64,000 nucleotides of DNA, from assembly GCA_945902745.1 (NCBI GenBank), contig CAMDNE010000003.1, positions 186,001 through 250,000 of the forward strand. The letters run 5' to 3'. The stretch comes from Chitinophaga pinensis. GTDB lineage: Bacteria > Bacteroidota > Bacteroidia > Flavobacteriales_D > Crocinitomicaceae. Made by a program: the position numbers and the translations under genes. Shown piece after piece: positions 1 to 8,349 of this stretch; the first letter of the stretch is position 1; every line of letters begins with the position of its first letter. Below the pieces are notes generated by a model. It made no database searches, was not told the origin of the DNA, and saw nothing but the letters and a program-made list of their open reading frames with translations.

Positions 1-138
1 GATGACCTTGAGAAACGCACTGGAATAGTTGTAAATCGTTTTGAAATCGGTAAAATTGATTTTCTTACGGATACAGCTCAAGTTCGAATTTACTACTTTG
101 CTGACGACCAACAGTTTTCTGACTATTCTGCCAATTAA
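1..138 (+). CDS. C-terminal end of a DUF4956-like membrane protein (cut by window edge)
   Basis: Frame 1 is open from the first base to a TAA at 136-138 and gives 45 residues beginning DDLEKRTGIVVNRFEIG and ending in FSDYSAN. The pattern of an E-R-T-G stretch, then a G-(K/R)-I-D-F-L stretch with D-T-A, then a V-R-I-Y-Y strand, resembles the cytoplasmic tail of DUF4956 proteins as I remember them. The N-terminal membrane part lies outside the window, so the call rests on this tail alone. It reads toward lpxK, 91 bases downstream. A 61-codon ORF in another frame across the same bases looks like noise. Confidence 0.5.
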   Translation, partial: DDLEKRTGIVVNRFEIGKIDFLTDTAQVRIYYFADDQQFSDYSAN

Positions 139-217
139 TTTCAAGATTACCCTCTTTCTTAGAATTACTTTTTTGAATGGCTTTTCATTTGGATTAAAGT
201 CTCAAAAAACTATTTGC

Positions 218-225
218 TATATTTG
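218..225 (+). promoter_or_regulatory. Candidate -7 box for lpxK
   Basis: TATATTTG fits the Bacteroidota -7 consensus TAnnTTTG. It ends five bases before the lpxK ATG, so transcription would start at or next to the start codon. The nearest TTTG upstream (188-191) is 26 bases away, longer than the usual spacing, so the -33 element is unsure. Confidence 0.35.
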
Positions 226-229
226 AACT

Positions 230-1258
230 ATGCGAATAATCCGTATTCTCTTATGGCCAATATCTCTCATCTATGGTATAATCACCTATTTGAGAAACAA
301 GTGTTATAATTTCGGTTTTTTTCAAGTCTATGAAATCCCAAAAAAATCAATTTGCGTTGGTAATTTAAGTACAGGAGGAACAGGTAAAACCCCTCATGTT
401 GCATATTTGGCAGAGCTTTTAAAGAATAAAATTCAAACTAGTATCCTCAGTCGTGGATATGGAAGAACCACGAAAGGTTTTATTCTTGTTAACGATAAAC
501 ACACCAGTAACGAAGTTGGTGATGAACCACTTTTTTACCATTCACTATTTAATTCTAAAATAAACATTGCGGTATGTGAGAAACGTAAAATTGGTGTACA
601 ACAAATTCAATCTCTTTTTCCTCAAAATGAATTGATTATTTTAGATGATGCTTTTCAACACAGAGCAGTAAAGGCTGGATTCAACATTTTATTGACTGAT
701 TTTAATTCACCGTTTTCAAAAGATATTATGTTACCGACAGGTAATTTACGAGAGTGGAAATCTGGTCGGAAACGTGCAGATTGTATTGTTGTTACCAAAT
801 GCACGTATGCTTTATCACAGCATGAAAAAAACAAATGGGCAACAGATTTAAAGGTTGATTCTCAAAAATTATTTTTCTCTTCTATAAATTATGGTGAAAT
901 TGTACCTTTCGGAAAGGTGATTGAAAGTCCAAAATCGGCCTTATTGATAACTGGAATAGCAAACCCTTTGCCTCTGGTTGACTATATAAAAGATTCATTT
1001 CAAATTGAACACCTTCAATTTGCAGATCATCATGCTTTTAATGCACAAGATATTCAGGAAATTCATCAAAAATTTGATACTTTTGCTGTCAAGAATAAAA
1101 TCATTCTTACAACGGAGAAAGATTATATGCGTTTAAAGGATTTAATCCCTGAAAACGAATTAACAAAATATCCATGGTATTACTTGCCAATCGCAGTAAA
1201 AATGGATGAAGAAGAGAAATTTAATGACTTAATAAATCAATATGTTAGAAAAATTTAG
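230..1258 (+). CDS. lpxK: Tetraacyldisaccharide 4'-kinase LpxK
   Basis: LpxK phosphorylates the 4' position of the lipid A disaccharide precursor at the inner membrane, the sixth step of lipid A synthesis. The 342-residue protein has the family's N-terminal membrane-associated helix (about residues 4-22) and a Walker A loop GNLSTGGTGKTP at about 44-55. It also has the LDDAFQH motif near 140 and a TTEKDYMRLKD stretch in the C-terminal half. The length is normal. The next gene starts inside its last 17 bases, so the two are translationally linked. An LpxH-like hydrolase acting earlier in the same pathway lies about 5 kb downstream. Start chosen because the N-terminus matches the family. Confidence 0.95.
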   Translation: MRIIRILLWPISLIYGIITYLRNKCYNFGFFQVYEIPKKSICVGNLSTGGTGKTPHVAYLAELLKNKIQTSILSRGYGRTTKGFILVNDKHTSNEVGDEPLFYHSLFNSKINIAVCEKRKIGVQQIQSLFPQNELIILDDAFQHRAVKAGFNILLTDFNSPFSKDIMLPTGNLREWKSGRKRADCIVVTKCTYALSQHEKNKWATDLKVDSQKLFFSSINYGEIVPFGKVIESPKSALLITGIANPLPLVDYIKDSFQIEHLQFADHHAFNAQDIQEIHQKFDTFAVKNKIILTTEKDYMRLKDLIPENELTKYPWYYLPIAVKMDEEEKFNDLINQYVRKI

Positions 1259-2054
1259 AGAATCAGTTTCATACATCGAAAGCAAAACAAAAGTTGAACC
1301 TACAATTGGGATTATTTTAGGAACAGGACTAGGTGGATTGGTAAAAGAAATCAACGTAATTGACGAAATCAATTATGAAGACATCCCAAACTTTCCTGTC
1401 TCAACAGTTGAAAGTCACTCAGGAAAACTAATTTTCGGTGAATTGGGTGGTAAAAAAGTTGTTGCAATGCAAGGTCGTTTCCACTTCTACGAAGGATATA
1501 ACATGCAAGAAGTAACGTTCCCAGTTCGTGTAATGAAATTGTTAGGAATAGAACGTTTATTTCTTTCAAATGCTTCTGGTGGTGTTAATCCTGATTTTGA
1601 AGTTGGAGAAATAATGATCCAAAATGATCATATCAACCTTTTTCCTGCACACCCACTTATTGGAAAAAACATTGACAAACTAGGACCACGTTTCCCAGAC
1701 ATGAGCGATGCATATGATGCGGACATGATTGCTTTGGCTCAAACAATTGCTGCAGAAAACAATATTAAAGTTTCTGTTGGAACTTACGCTGGCTTAACTG
1801 GACCGACGTTGGAAACACCAGCTGAATATGGTTATGTTCGTGCAATTGGTGCTGACGCAGTTGGAATGTCAACTGTTCCTGAAGTAATTGTTGCTCGTCA
1901 TATGGATATTCCATGTTTCGCAATTTCAATTATTACGGATTTAGGTGTTCCTGGTAAAATTCAAAAAGTAAGTGTTCAAGACGTTATTGAAGTAGCAAGT
2001 CGTCAAGAGCCTAAAATGACAATAATTATGCGTGAATTAATTTCTCGTATTTAA
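1242..2054 (+). CDS. punA: Purine nucleoside phosphorylase (PNP I, trimeric type)
   Basis: It should cleave purine ribo- or deoxyribonucleosides with phosphate to give free base and sugar 1-phosphate, for purine salvage in the cytoplasm. Family signs are the phosphate-binding LGTGLGG at about 26-32, ESHSGKL near 58, GRFHFYEGY near 85, and the long signature GPTLETPAEYGYVRAIGADA followed by VGMSTVPEVIVARH in the C-terminal third. At 270 residues it is full length. It overlaps the end of lpxK by 17 bases and is followed three bases later by gatB, so the three are probably cotranscribed although they belong to different pathways. Whether it prefers guanosine/inosine cannot be read here. Confidence 0.93.
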   Translation: MLEKFRESVSYIESKTKVEPTIGIILGTGLGGLVKEINVIDEINYEDIPNFPVSTVESHSGKLIFGELGGKKVVAMQGRFHFYEGYNMQEVTFPVRVMKLLGIERLFLSNASGGVNPDFEVGEIMIQNDHINLFPAHPLIGKNIDKLGPRFPDMSDAYDADMIALAQTIAAENNIKVSVGTYAGLTGPTLETPAEYGYVRAIGADAVGMSTVPEVIVARHMDIPCFAISIITDLGVPGKIQKVSVQDVIEVASRQEPKMTIIMRELISRI

Positions 2055-2057
2055 GAT

Positions 2058-3515
2058 ATGGACGATTCAATACGCTCAAAATATGAAGTAGTAATTGGTT
2101 TGGAAGTACATGCTCAAATGTTGACCAAATCAAAGGCTTATTCAAATGATGTAAACGAATTTGGAGCTCATCCAAATACAAACATCAGTGTTATTTCTCT
2201 CGGTCATCCAGGTACATTGCCTAAGATGAACAAGAAAACAATTGAATTTGCTATTAAATTAGGATTGGCTTGTGGTTGTAATATAGCCCCTGAACAATAT
2301 TTTGCACGTAAAAATTATTTCTATCCCGATCTTCCAAAAGGATATCAAATTACACAAGATAAAACACCAATTTGTACTGGTGGTTCCATTCACATCAAGT
2401 TAGAGGATGGTTCTGATAAAGAAATTGGAATTACGCGCATTCACATGGAAGAAGATGCTGGAAAAAGCATACATGATGTTGACGTTTTTGATACGCTTGT
2501 CGATTTAAACAGAGCTGGTGTTCCACTTTTGGAAATCGTTTCTGAACCAGATATGCGTTCTTCTCAAGAAGCGTATAACTATTTAACAGAAGTTAGAAAG
2601 CTCGTTCGTTACCTCGATATTTGTGATGGAAACATGGAAGAAGGTTCTATGCGCTGTGATGCAAATATTTCGGTCATGTTAAAAGGTGCTGCTGAATTTG
2701 GCACAAAAGTAGAAGTCAAAAACATGAACTCGATTCGAAATGTGCAACGAGCAATTGAATTTGAAGTTATTCGTCAAATTGAAGCACTTGAAAGAGGTGA
2801 AACACTTTATATGGAAACAAGGTCGTTTGATGCTTTAAAAAATAGCACTATTTCGATGCGTTCAAAAGAAGCTGCTAACGATTATCGATATTTTCCAGAA
2901 CCTGATCTTCAGCCTTTGGTTATGGACGATAAATTAATTGCTTCGATTAAAGCTGAAATGCCTGCGTTACCGAGAGAATTGTTTTTGAAATATACGAAAG
3001 AATTAGGGTTGACAGAATATGATGCTTTCATTCTGACTGACAACAAAGGAATTGCATTGTATTATGAAGCTTTAATAGCTTTGACAAAAAATTACAAAGC
3101 AGCAGCCAATTGGATGATGGGTGATATCAAATCATACTTAAACGAATTTGGCGTTGATATTGAAGATTTCCCTTTAAAACCAGAAAAAATTGTTGCTTTA
3201 ATTAATTTGATTGAACAAGGAAAAATTTCAAGTTCTGTTGCTTCTCAGAAAATTTTCCCTGAGATGCTAAAACAAATAGATAAAACTCCGCTAGAATTGG
3301 CAGAATCCATGAATTTGATTCAAGATTCCAACGAAGATTCTATTTTAGGATTTATTAACGAGGTGATCAAGCAACATCCTTCTGAGGTTGAACGTTATAA
3401 GAACGGCGAAAAACAATTAACCGGATTTTTGATGGGTCAATTGATGAAAATATCAAAAGGAAAGGCTGATCCAAAAGCAGCAAATGAATTGATGCGTAAA
3501 ACATTAGAAGCATAA
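2058..3515 (+). CDS. gatB: Asp-tRNA(Asn)/Glu-tRNA(Gln) amidotransferase subunit B
   Basis: GatB activates the misacylated Glu-tRNA(Gln) or Asp-tRNA(Asn) and receives ammonia from GatA within the GatCAB complex. The 485 residues start with EVVIGLEVHAQMLT and contain the family motifs SLGHPGTLP, RKNYFYPDLPKGYQITQ, HMEEDAGKS, GVPLLEIVSEPD and DYRYFPEPDL. The C-terminal third is the helical YqeY-like tail used in tRNA binding. No gatA or gatC is in the window. It lies 3 bases after the phosphorylase and 2 bases before a thioredoxin-like lipoprotein, which suggests one transcript. The call is secure from the number of conserved motifs. Confidence 0.97.
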   Translation: MDDSIRSKYEVVIGLEVHAQMLTKSKAYSNDVNEFGAHPNTNISVISLGHPGTLPKMNKKTIEFAIKLGLACGCNIAPEQYFARKNYFYPDLPKGYQITQDKTPICTGGSIHIKLEDGSDKEIGITRIHMEEDAGKSIHDVDVFDTLVDLNRAGVPLLEIVSEPDMRSSQEAYNYLTEVRKLVRYLDICDGNMEEGSMRCDANISVMLKGAAEFGTKVEVKNMNSIRNVQRAIEFEVIRQIEALERGETLYMETRSFDALKNSTISMRSKEAANDYRYFPEPDLQPLVMDDKLIASIKAEMPALPRELFLKYTKELGLTEYDAFILTDNKGIALYYEALIALTKNYKAAANWMMGDIKSYLNEFGVDIEDFPLKPEKIVALINLIEQGKISSSVASQKIFPEMLKQIDKTPLELAESMNLIQDSNEDSILGFINEVIKQHPSEVERYKNGEKQLTGFLMGQLMKISKGKADPKAANELMRKTLEA

Positions 3516-3517
3516 AA

Positions 3518-4810
3518 ATGAAATATATACCTTATTTATACCGATTAGTATTTGATAATACTGGAATAAAAATCCAGCATAACCAAATCCAGCTCGGCAT
3601 AATACCTAAATTAAAATTTGGAAAATTCAAAGTATGCTTGGTATTATTCAGCTTATTGCTTTTAGTTTCTTGTGGCTCCGAGCCAGAAGTAACAGAAGAA
3701 AAATTACCTGATAATTTCTCCATTTCAGGATCAATCATCGGTGCTGAAAATATGTCTGTGACATTAGAGGCTTTGAGTCAAAATGGGTCAATTGAAGTTG
3801 CTCAAGGAAAAATTGAAGCAAACGGTTCTTTCAATATCAAAGGAAATATACCAGGAATGGGAATTTATCAATTGCGTATAGGTGAATCCAATGATAAGGT
3901 TATTCCACTTACGTTAGTTGAAAAAGACAATGTAAAAATCAAAACTACTTACAACGATTACATGCTAACACCGAATGTAAGTGGCACGGAATGGTCATCA
4001 ATTCTAAACGAATATATGGTTTTGTTTGCTACGTTTGCAGTTGGTCAACAACAATTAAACGCAATGCAAGGTAAATGCAGCGAAGATGAATTAATGGTGA
4101 AATATTTGACTATCAAAAAGCCGTTAGACGATTTTTCAAGAGAAAAAATGACCAACGACCCAGATAATCCTTTCAATATTATTTTGTCCACTGCAGCAAC
4201 ACCAACGAGTGGCTTCAAGGATTGGGATCCGAAAAATTTAGAGGTATTAAAAGTAGTATCTGACGCATACAACAAAAGATACAAAGGTTCTCCAATCGCT
4301 GCAACAATGGAAAACCAATTAATGCAAATTGAAAGCGCTTACAACGAATATCTTGTGGCTGAATCTGGAAATCAAGCTGGAACAACAAATGAATCGAACA
4401 TGGCTCCTGAAATTGCGATGAAAAATCCTGCAGGTAAAATAATTAAACTTTCATCGTTGAGAGGAAAAGTAGTTTTACTGGATTTTTGGGCATCTTGGTG
4501 TGGACCTTGCAGAAGAGAAAGTCCAAATGTTTTGCGCTTATATAAGCAATACAAAGACAAAGGATTTACTGTATTTTCCGTTTCTCTAGATGAAGATGCT
4601 GCTTCTTGGAAACAAGCAATTGCAAAAGATGGTTTAATTTGGCCAAATCATGTGAGTGATTTAATGGGTTGGAAGACGCCAATGACACAATTATATCAAT
4701 TCGAAAGTATTCCTCACACTGTTTTAATAGACAAAGAAGGAAAAATTATTGCCACTGGACTTCGAGGAGAAAGTTTGGAACAAAAATTGAAAGAGATTTT
4801 TTCAAAATAA
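3518..4810 (+). CDS. TlpA-like thioredoxin-fold lipoprotein (DUF4369 + AhpC/TSA)
   Basis: Probable periplasm-facing thiol-disulfide oxidoreductase anchored by lipid. A hydrophobic stretch ends in LLLVSCGSE (lipobox Cys near residue 52). A beta-rich DUF4369-like domain follows (about 60-150), then a helical linker, then a TlpA/ResA-type domain from about 290. That domain has active site WASWCGPC near 324-331 and a cis-Pro region SIPHTVLIDKEGKI. The ATG at 3518 puts 36 residues ahead of the signal sequence, which is unusual. No in-frame ATG lies closer, so either a non-ATG start is used or the extension is real. A paralogue follows six bases after its stop. The partner protein is unknown. Confidence 0.85.
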   Translation: MKYIPYLYRLVFDNTGIKIQHNQIQLGIIPKLKFGKFKVCLVLFSLLLLVSCGSEPEVTEEKLPDNFSISGSIIGAENMSVTLEALSQNGSIEVAQGKIEANGSFNIKGNIPGMGIYQLRIGESNDKVIPLTLVEKDNVKIKTTYNDYMLTPNVSGTEWSSILNEYMVLFATFAVGQQQLNAMQGKCSEDELMVKYLTIKKPLDDFSREKMTNDPDNPFNIILSTAATPTSGFKDWDPKNLEVLKVVSDAYNKRYKGSPIAATMENQLMQIESAYNEYLVAESGNQAGTTNESNMAPEIAMKNPAGKIIKLSSLRGKVVLLDFWASWCGPCRRESPNVLRLYKQYKDKGFTVFSVSLDEDAASWKQAIAKDGLIWPNHVSDLMGWKTPMTQLYQFESIPHTVLIDKEGKIIATGLRGESLEQKLKEIFSK

Positions 4811-4816
4811 TAAACT

Positions 4817-5929
4817 ATGAACAAAACACTAACTATTTTAGCATTATTTATTGGGCTTTTATCTTTTGCTCAAAAGCCAATTACCGTTACAGTTTCAGGT
4901 AATATATTCAATTCAAAAGTTGATTCTGTATCACTATCTCAATATTATGGGACGCATTATGTTGACCATATAAAAGTTCCTATAAGTAAAAAAGGTGATT
5001 TCATGATAAAAGGAACACTTGCGAATCCAGACTATTATGTTTTAAGAGTTGGTGGAGCACATTTAAATTTAATTCTTCGTGATAATTCTGACATTAAATT
5101 ATACGGCGACGGTTCAAATATCAATGCTTTCTGCAATATCGTAGGTTCAGATGAAAGCAATAATATGAACAATTTTATTAAAACATTGACAATTTGGAAT
5201 TTAAAAAGAGACTCTGCTGTAGCTTTAATTCAACAAAATCCTGCACGTCAAGAGGAAATAAGCAACTCTATGACGACTGAATATTACACGTTCCAAAGTA
5301 ATTTACAAACATTCATTTCTCAAAATCAAAACTCTCCAGCACTTTTGCCAGTTATTTCAACATTGGATGCTCAAAATGATTTTGCAACGTATGAATCGAT
5401 TGTAACACAATTGAACGCAACTTTTTCTGAATCTCCTTCTATCAAAGAATTGAATAAAAATTACTTGCAAATAAAGGCGACTCGAGAAGCAGCAAATTTA
5501 TTAGCACCGGGTAAATTAGCTCCTGATTTTGAGGAATTAAAATTGGATGGTAAAACAAAGATGAAATTATCTGACTTACGCGGCCAAGTTGTATTATTGG
5601 ATTTCTGGGCTTCTTGGTGTGGACCTTGTAGAAAAGAGAATCCTAATGTTGTGAAATTATATGCTAAATATAAAGCTGAAGGATTTACGGTAATGAGTGT
5701 TTCATTAGACAAAGATAAAGCGGCTTGGGAAGCAGCGATTGCAAAAGACAATTTAACATGGCCAAATCATGTAAGTGATTTACAACAATGGTCAAGTAAA
5801 GTTGGTGCAATTTACCAAGTTAAAGGAATTCCATTTACTGTTTTGATTGATAAAGAAGGTAAAATTGTTCAAACAAATTTGCGTGGTGAAGCATTAGAAG
5901 CAGAACTAAAACGCATCTTTGGTCATTGA
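4817..5929 (+). CDS. TlpA-like periplasmic thioredoxin-fold protein (DUF4369 + AhpC/TSA)
   Basis: The protein has 370 residues with a signal peptide (MNKTLTILALFIGLLSFAQ) and no lipobox. A DUF4369-type beta domain follows (about 20-110), then a helical middle, then a TlpA/ResA-like domain with WASWCGPC at about 266-273 and GIPFTVLIDKEGKI near the end. It is clearly a paralogue of the preceding gene: both share the KLxxLRGxVVLLDFWASWCGPC block and a WPNHVSDL segment. Such proteins reduce or isomerise periplasmic disulfides, for example in cytochrome c maturation or respiratory complexes, but the client here is unknown. The stop codon overlaps the start region of the LpxH-like gene. Confidence 0.88.
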   Translation: MNKTLTILALFIGLLSFAQKPITVTVSGNIFNSKVDSVSLSQYYGTHYVDHIKVPISKKGDFMIKGTLANPDYYVLRVGGAHLNLILRDNSDIKLYGDGSNINAFCNIVGSDESNNMNNFIKTLTIWNLKRDSAVALIQQNPARQEEISNSMTTEYYTFQSNLQTFISQNQNSPALLPVISTLDAQNDFATYESIVTQLNATFSESPSIKELNKNYLQIKATREAANLLAPGKLAPDFEELKLDGKTKMKLSDLRGQVVLLDFWASWCGPCRKENPNVVKLYAKYKAEGFTVMSVSLDKDKAAWEAAIAKDNLTWPNHVSDLQQWSSKVGAIYQVKGIPFTVLIDKEGKIVQTNLRGEALEAELKRIFGH

Positions 5930-5931
5930 GA

Positions 5932-6720
5932 ATGTCTGAATCACAGAGAACAAAAATTTATTTCGCTTCAGATTTTCATTTGGGTGTTCCCTCGTATGAA
6001 AAGAGTTTAGAAAGAGAAAAAGCAATTGTAGCATGGTTGAATCATATTGAACCTACTGCAAAGGAGATTTTTCTTGTTGGAGATATTTTTGATTTCTGGT
6101 TCGAATACAAACAAGCCATTCCAAAAGGTTTTGTTCGCTTACAAGGAAAAATTGCTGCATTAACGGATGCGGGGATACCAGTTCATGTCTTTACAGGTAA
6201 TCATGACATGTGGATTTTTGATTATTTACCAAAAGAATTAGGCTTTCAATTGCACCATAAACCAGTGGAAAGAGAGTTTAATGGAAAGAAATTCTTCATA
6301 GGTCATGGCGATGGATTAGGTCCTGGAGATCGTGGATATAAGTTTTTGAAAAAGGTTTTTGAAAATAAATTTTCTCAATGGTGCTTTGCCCGATTACATC
6401 CTAATTTCGGAATATGGCTTGCTAATTACTCTTCTAAAACAAGCAGAGCTTCAACAGGTAATGAAGATGAAAAATTTTTGGGTAAAGAAAATGAATGGTT
6501 ATATATTTTTTGCCAAGAAATGCTTGAAAAAGAACATTTTGATTATTTCATTTTTGGTCACCGCCATTTGCCTTTGAATATTGAATTGAATGAGAAGTCA
6601 CGTTATATTAATCTTGGCGATTGGCTTCAATATTTCACCTATCTTGAATTTAACGGAACTGAAACTATTCTGAAAAAATGGGATGGGAAAGTTGGTCAGG
6701 AATATATTCTTCCAAATTAA
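5932..6720 (+). CDS. lpxH: UDP-2,3-diacylglucosamine diphosphatase, LpxH-like
   Basis: It is a calcineurin-like metallophosphoesterase expected to hydrolyse UDP-2,3-diacylglucosamine to lipid X and UMP in lipid A synthesis. The metal-binding motifs are all visible: ASDFHLG near residue 12, GDIFDFWFE near 46, GNHDMW near 87, GHGDG near 125 and FGHRHLP near 208. I place the start at the ATG at 5932, which follows the previous gene's TGA by two bases. A longer reading would begin at a TTG inside that stop. Some Bacteroidota carry several LpxH-like paralogues, so the substrate is inferred. An lpxK gene in the same cluster supports it. Confidence 0.85.
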   Translation: MSESQRTKIYFASDFHLGVPSYEKSLEREKAIVAWLNHIEPTAKEIFLVGDIFDFWFEYKQAIPKGFVRLQGKIAALTDAGIPVHVFTGNHDMWIFDYLPKELGFQLHHKPVEREFNGKKFFIGHGDGLGPGDRGYKFLKKVFENKFSQWCFARLHPNFGIWLANYSSKTSRASTGNEDEKFLGKENEWLYIFCQEMLEKEHFDYFIFGHRHLPLNIELNEKSRYINLGDWLQYFTYLEFNGTETILKKWDGKVGQEYILPN

Positions 6721-6782
6721 TTAATAGCTTTCAAAAGTGATGAATTATAAGTGAATTCGTAATTTGTGATTCGTAATTAAAA

Positions 6783-6833
6783 CCACATAGCGATGCACTG
6801 AGTTTATCGAAGTGGAACATAGGTCACATAAGG
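6783..6833. repeat. Dispersed intergenic repeat (CACATAG type), split by a small palindromic insert
   Basis: CCACATAG at 6783-6790 and GAACATAGGTCACATAAGG at 6815-6833 match the repeats at 10388 and 19276. Between them lies a 24-base insert containing the imperfect palindrome CACTGAGTTTATCGAAGTG. The insert resembles a widely dispersed bacterial repeat of the CACTGAGCCTGTCGAAGTG kind. The gap 6721-6884 also has reiterated ATTCGTAATT-like words and no gene. Confidence 0.55.
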
Positions 6834-6884
6834 TTTAGCATCATTTGCATTTCGACAAGATTCGTACCCATAATTAGTAACTAT

Positions 6885-8228
6885 TTACATTCCTGGCATT
6901 CCTCCACCTTTCATTTGTTTCATCATACTCATCATATTCTTCGGATTGCTCATCATTTTCATCATTTTCTTGGTGTCTTCGAATTGTTTCATCAGTTTAT
7001 TCACTTCTTGAATATTCGTTCCACTTCCCGCTGCAAGACGATTTTTACGCTGTCCATTCAATAATCCTGGATTTGAACGTTCTTCAACAGTCATTGATAA
7101 AATAATTGCTTCAATGTGCTTAAAAGCGTCGTCTTCGATGTTCACATCCTTCATAGCTTTGCCCATTCCCGGAATCATTCCCATCAAATCTTTAACGTTA
7201 CCCATTTTTTTGATTTGTTGCAATTGTGCTAAGAAATCATTGAAATCGAATTGATCTTTTTGAATACGTTTTTGTAATTTTCTTGATTCTTCTTCATCAA
7301 AAAGGTCTTGAGCACGTTCAACAAGAGAAACAACGTCACCCATTCCAAGAATACGATCTGCCATTCGTTTTGGATAGAACACATCAATTGCGTCCATCTT
7401 CTCCCCTGTTCCAACAAATTTGATTGGTTTCTCAACGATTGATTTAATTGACAAGGCAGCTCCACCTCTCGTATCACCGTCTAACTTTGTTAAAACAACT
7501 CCGTCAAAATTTATTTTTTCATTAAATGCCTTTGCTGTATTCACGGCATCTTGACCTGTCATCGAATCCACGACAAATAAAGTCTCTGAAGGTTTAATTG
7601 CTTCTTTTACACGCGCAATTTCGTCCATCATTTGCTCATCAATAGCTAAACGTCCTGCAGTATCGACAATGACAACATTAAACCCTTTACTTCTCGCATG
7701 TATGATTGCCGCAGTTGCGATTTTAACAGGATCTTTTTCCTCTTTATTGGCGTAAACTTCAACAGAAAGTTGCTCACCTAAAACTTGAAGTTGGTCAATT
7801 GCAGCAGGACGATAAACATCACATGCAACCAAAAGAACATTTTTCCCTTTTTTCGTTTTAAGATAATTTGCTAATTTTCCGGAGAAGGTAGTTTTACCAG
7901 AACCTTGAAGACCCGACATCAAAATGATTCCTGGATTTCCAGAAATATTGATTTCAGCTTCATTTCCACCCATTAATTCAATCAACTCTTCATGGCAAAT
8001 TTTCACCATCAATTGTCCTGGAGAAACGGATTTAAGTACATCTCTACCTAAAGCTTTTTCTTTAACAGTGTTTGTAAATTCTTTAGCCGTATTGAAATTA
8101 ACATCGGCATCCAATAAAGCACGGCGTACTTCTTTTAATGATTCAGCAACGTTAATTTCTGTTATTTGACCATGGCCTTTAAGAACTTTAAACGCTTTCT
8201 CAAATTTATCGGTAAGATTTTCAAACAT
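6885..8228 (-). CDS. ffh: Signal recognition particle protein Ffh (SRP54)
   Basis: Ffh binds signal sequences emerging from ribosomes and, with FtsY, targets them to the Sec translocon. The 447 residues show the N domain (1-85) and a GTPase domain with G1 GLQGSGKTT near 107, DTAGR near 190 and TKLDGDTRGGAALS near 248. The methionine-rich M domain ends in a run of Met-Lys-Gly-Gly residues. It stands alone on the minus strand with its own promoter. No 4.5S RNA gene was recognised nearby. The length and motifs are typical and nothing looks altered. Confidence 0.97.
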   Translation of the reverse strand: MFENLTDKFEKAFKVLKGHGQITEINVAESLKEVRRALLDADVNFNTAKEFTNTVKEKALGRDVLKSVSPGQLMVKICHEELIELMGGNEAEINISGNPGIILMSGLQGSGKTTFSGKLANYLKTKKGKNVLLVACDVYRPAAIDQLQVLGEQLSVEVYANKEEKDPVKIATAAIIHARSKGFNVVIVDTAGRLAIDEQMMDEIARVKEAIKPSETLFVVDSMTGQDAVNTAKAFNEKINFDGVVLTKLDGDTRGGAALSIKSIVEKPIKFVGTGEKMDAIDVFYPKRMADRILGMGDVVSLVERAQDLFDEEESRKLQKRIQKDQFDFNDFLAQLQQIKKMGNVKDLMGMIPGMGKAMKDVNIEDDAFKHIEAIILSMTVEERSNPGLLNGQRKNRLAAGSGTNIQEVNKLMKQFEDTKKMMKMMSNPKNMMSMMKQMKGGGMPGM

Positions 8229-8250
8229 TGTATTTCGATTTTATTGAATG

Positions 8251-8281
8251 CAAAAATAGGGATAAAAGCAACAAAATCCAA
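8251..8281 (-). promoter_or_regulatory. Promoter of ffh
   Basis: Read on the minus strand: TTG (8281-8279), 20-base spacer, TATTTTTG (8258-8251), which fits TTG-N~20-TAnnTTTG. It leaves an untranslated leader of about 15-20 bases before the ATG at 8228. Confidence 0.6.
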
Positions 8282-8349
8282 GATATAATGCAGTCAAATA
8301 AGTCTAAAATAGCGGACCGCCATATGAAAAATAGCAGATTGAATTACCC

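Noticed and set aside
41..226. 61-codon ORF at the left edge
   Set aside because: It overlaps the DUF4956-like tail in another frame and is a low-complexity Leu/Phe/Ile run without a family pattern.
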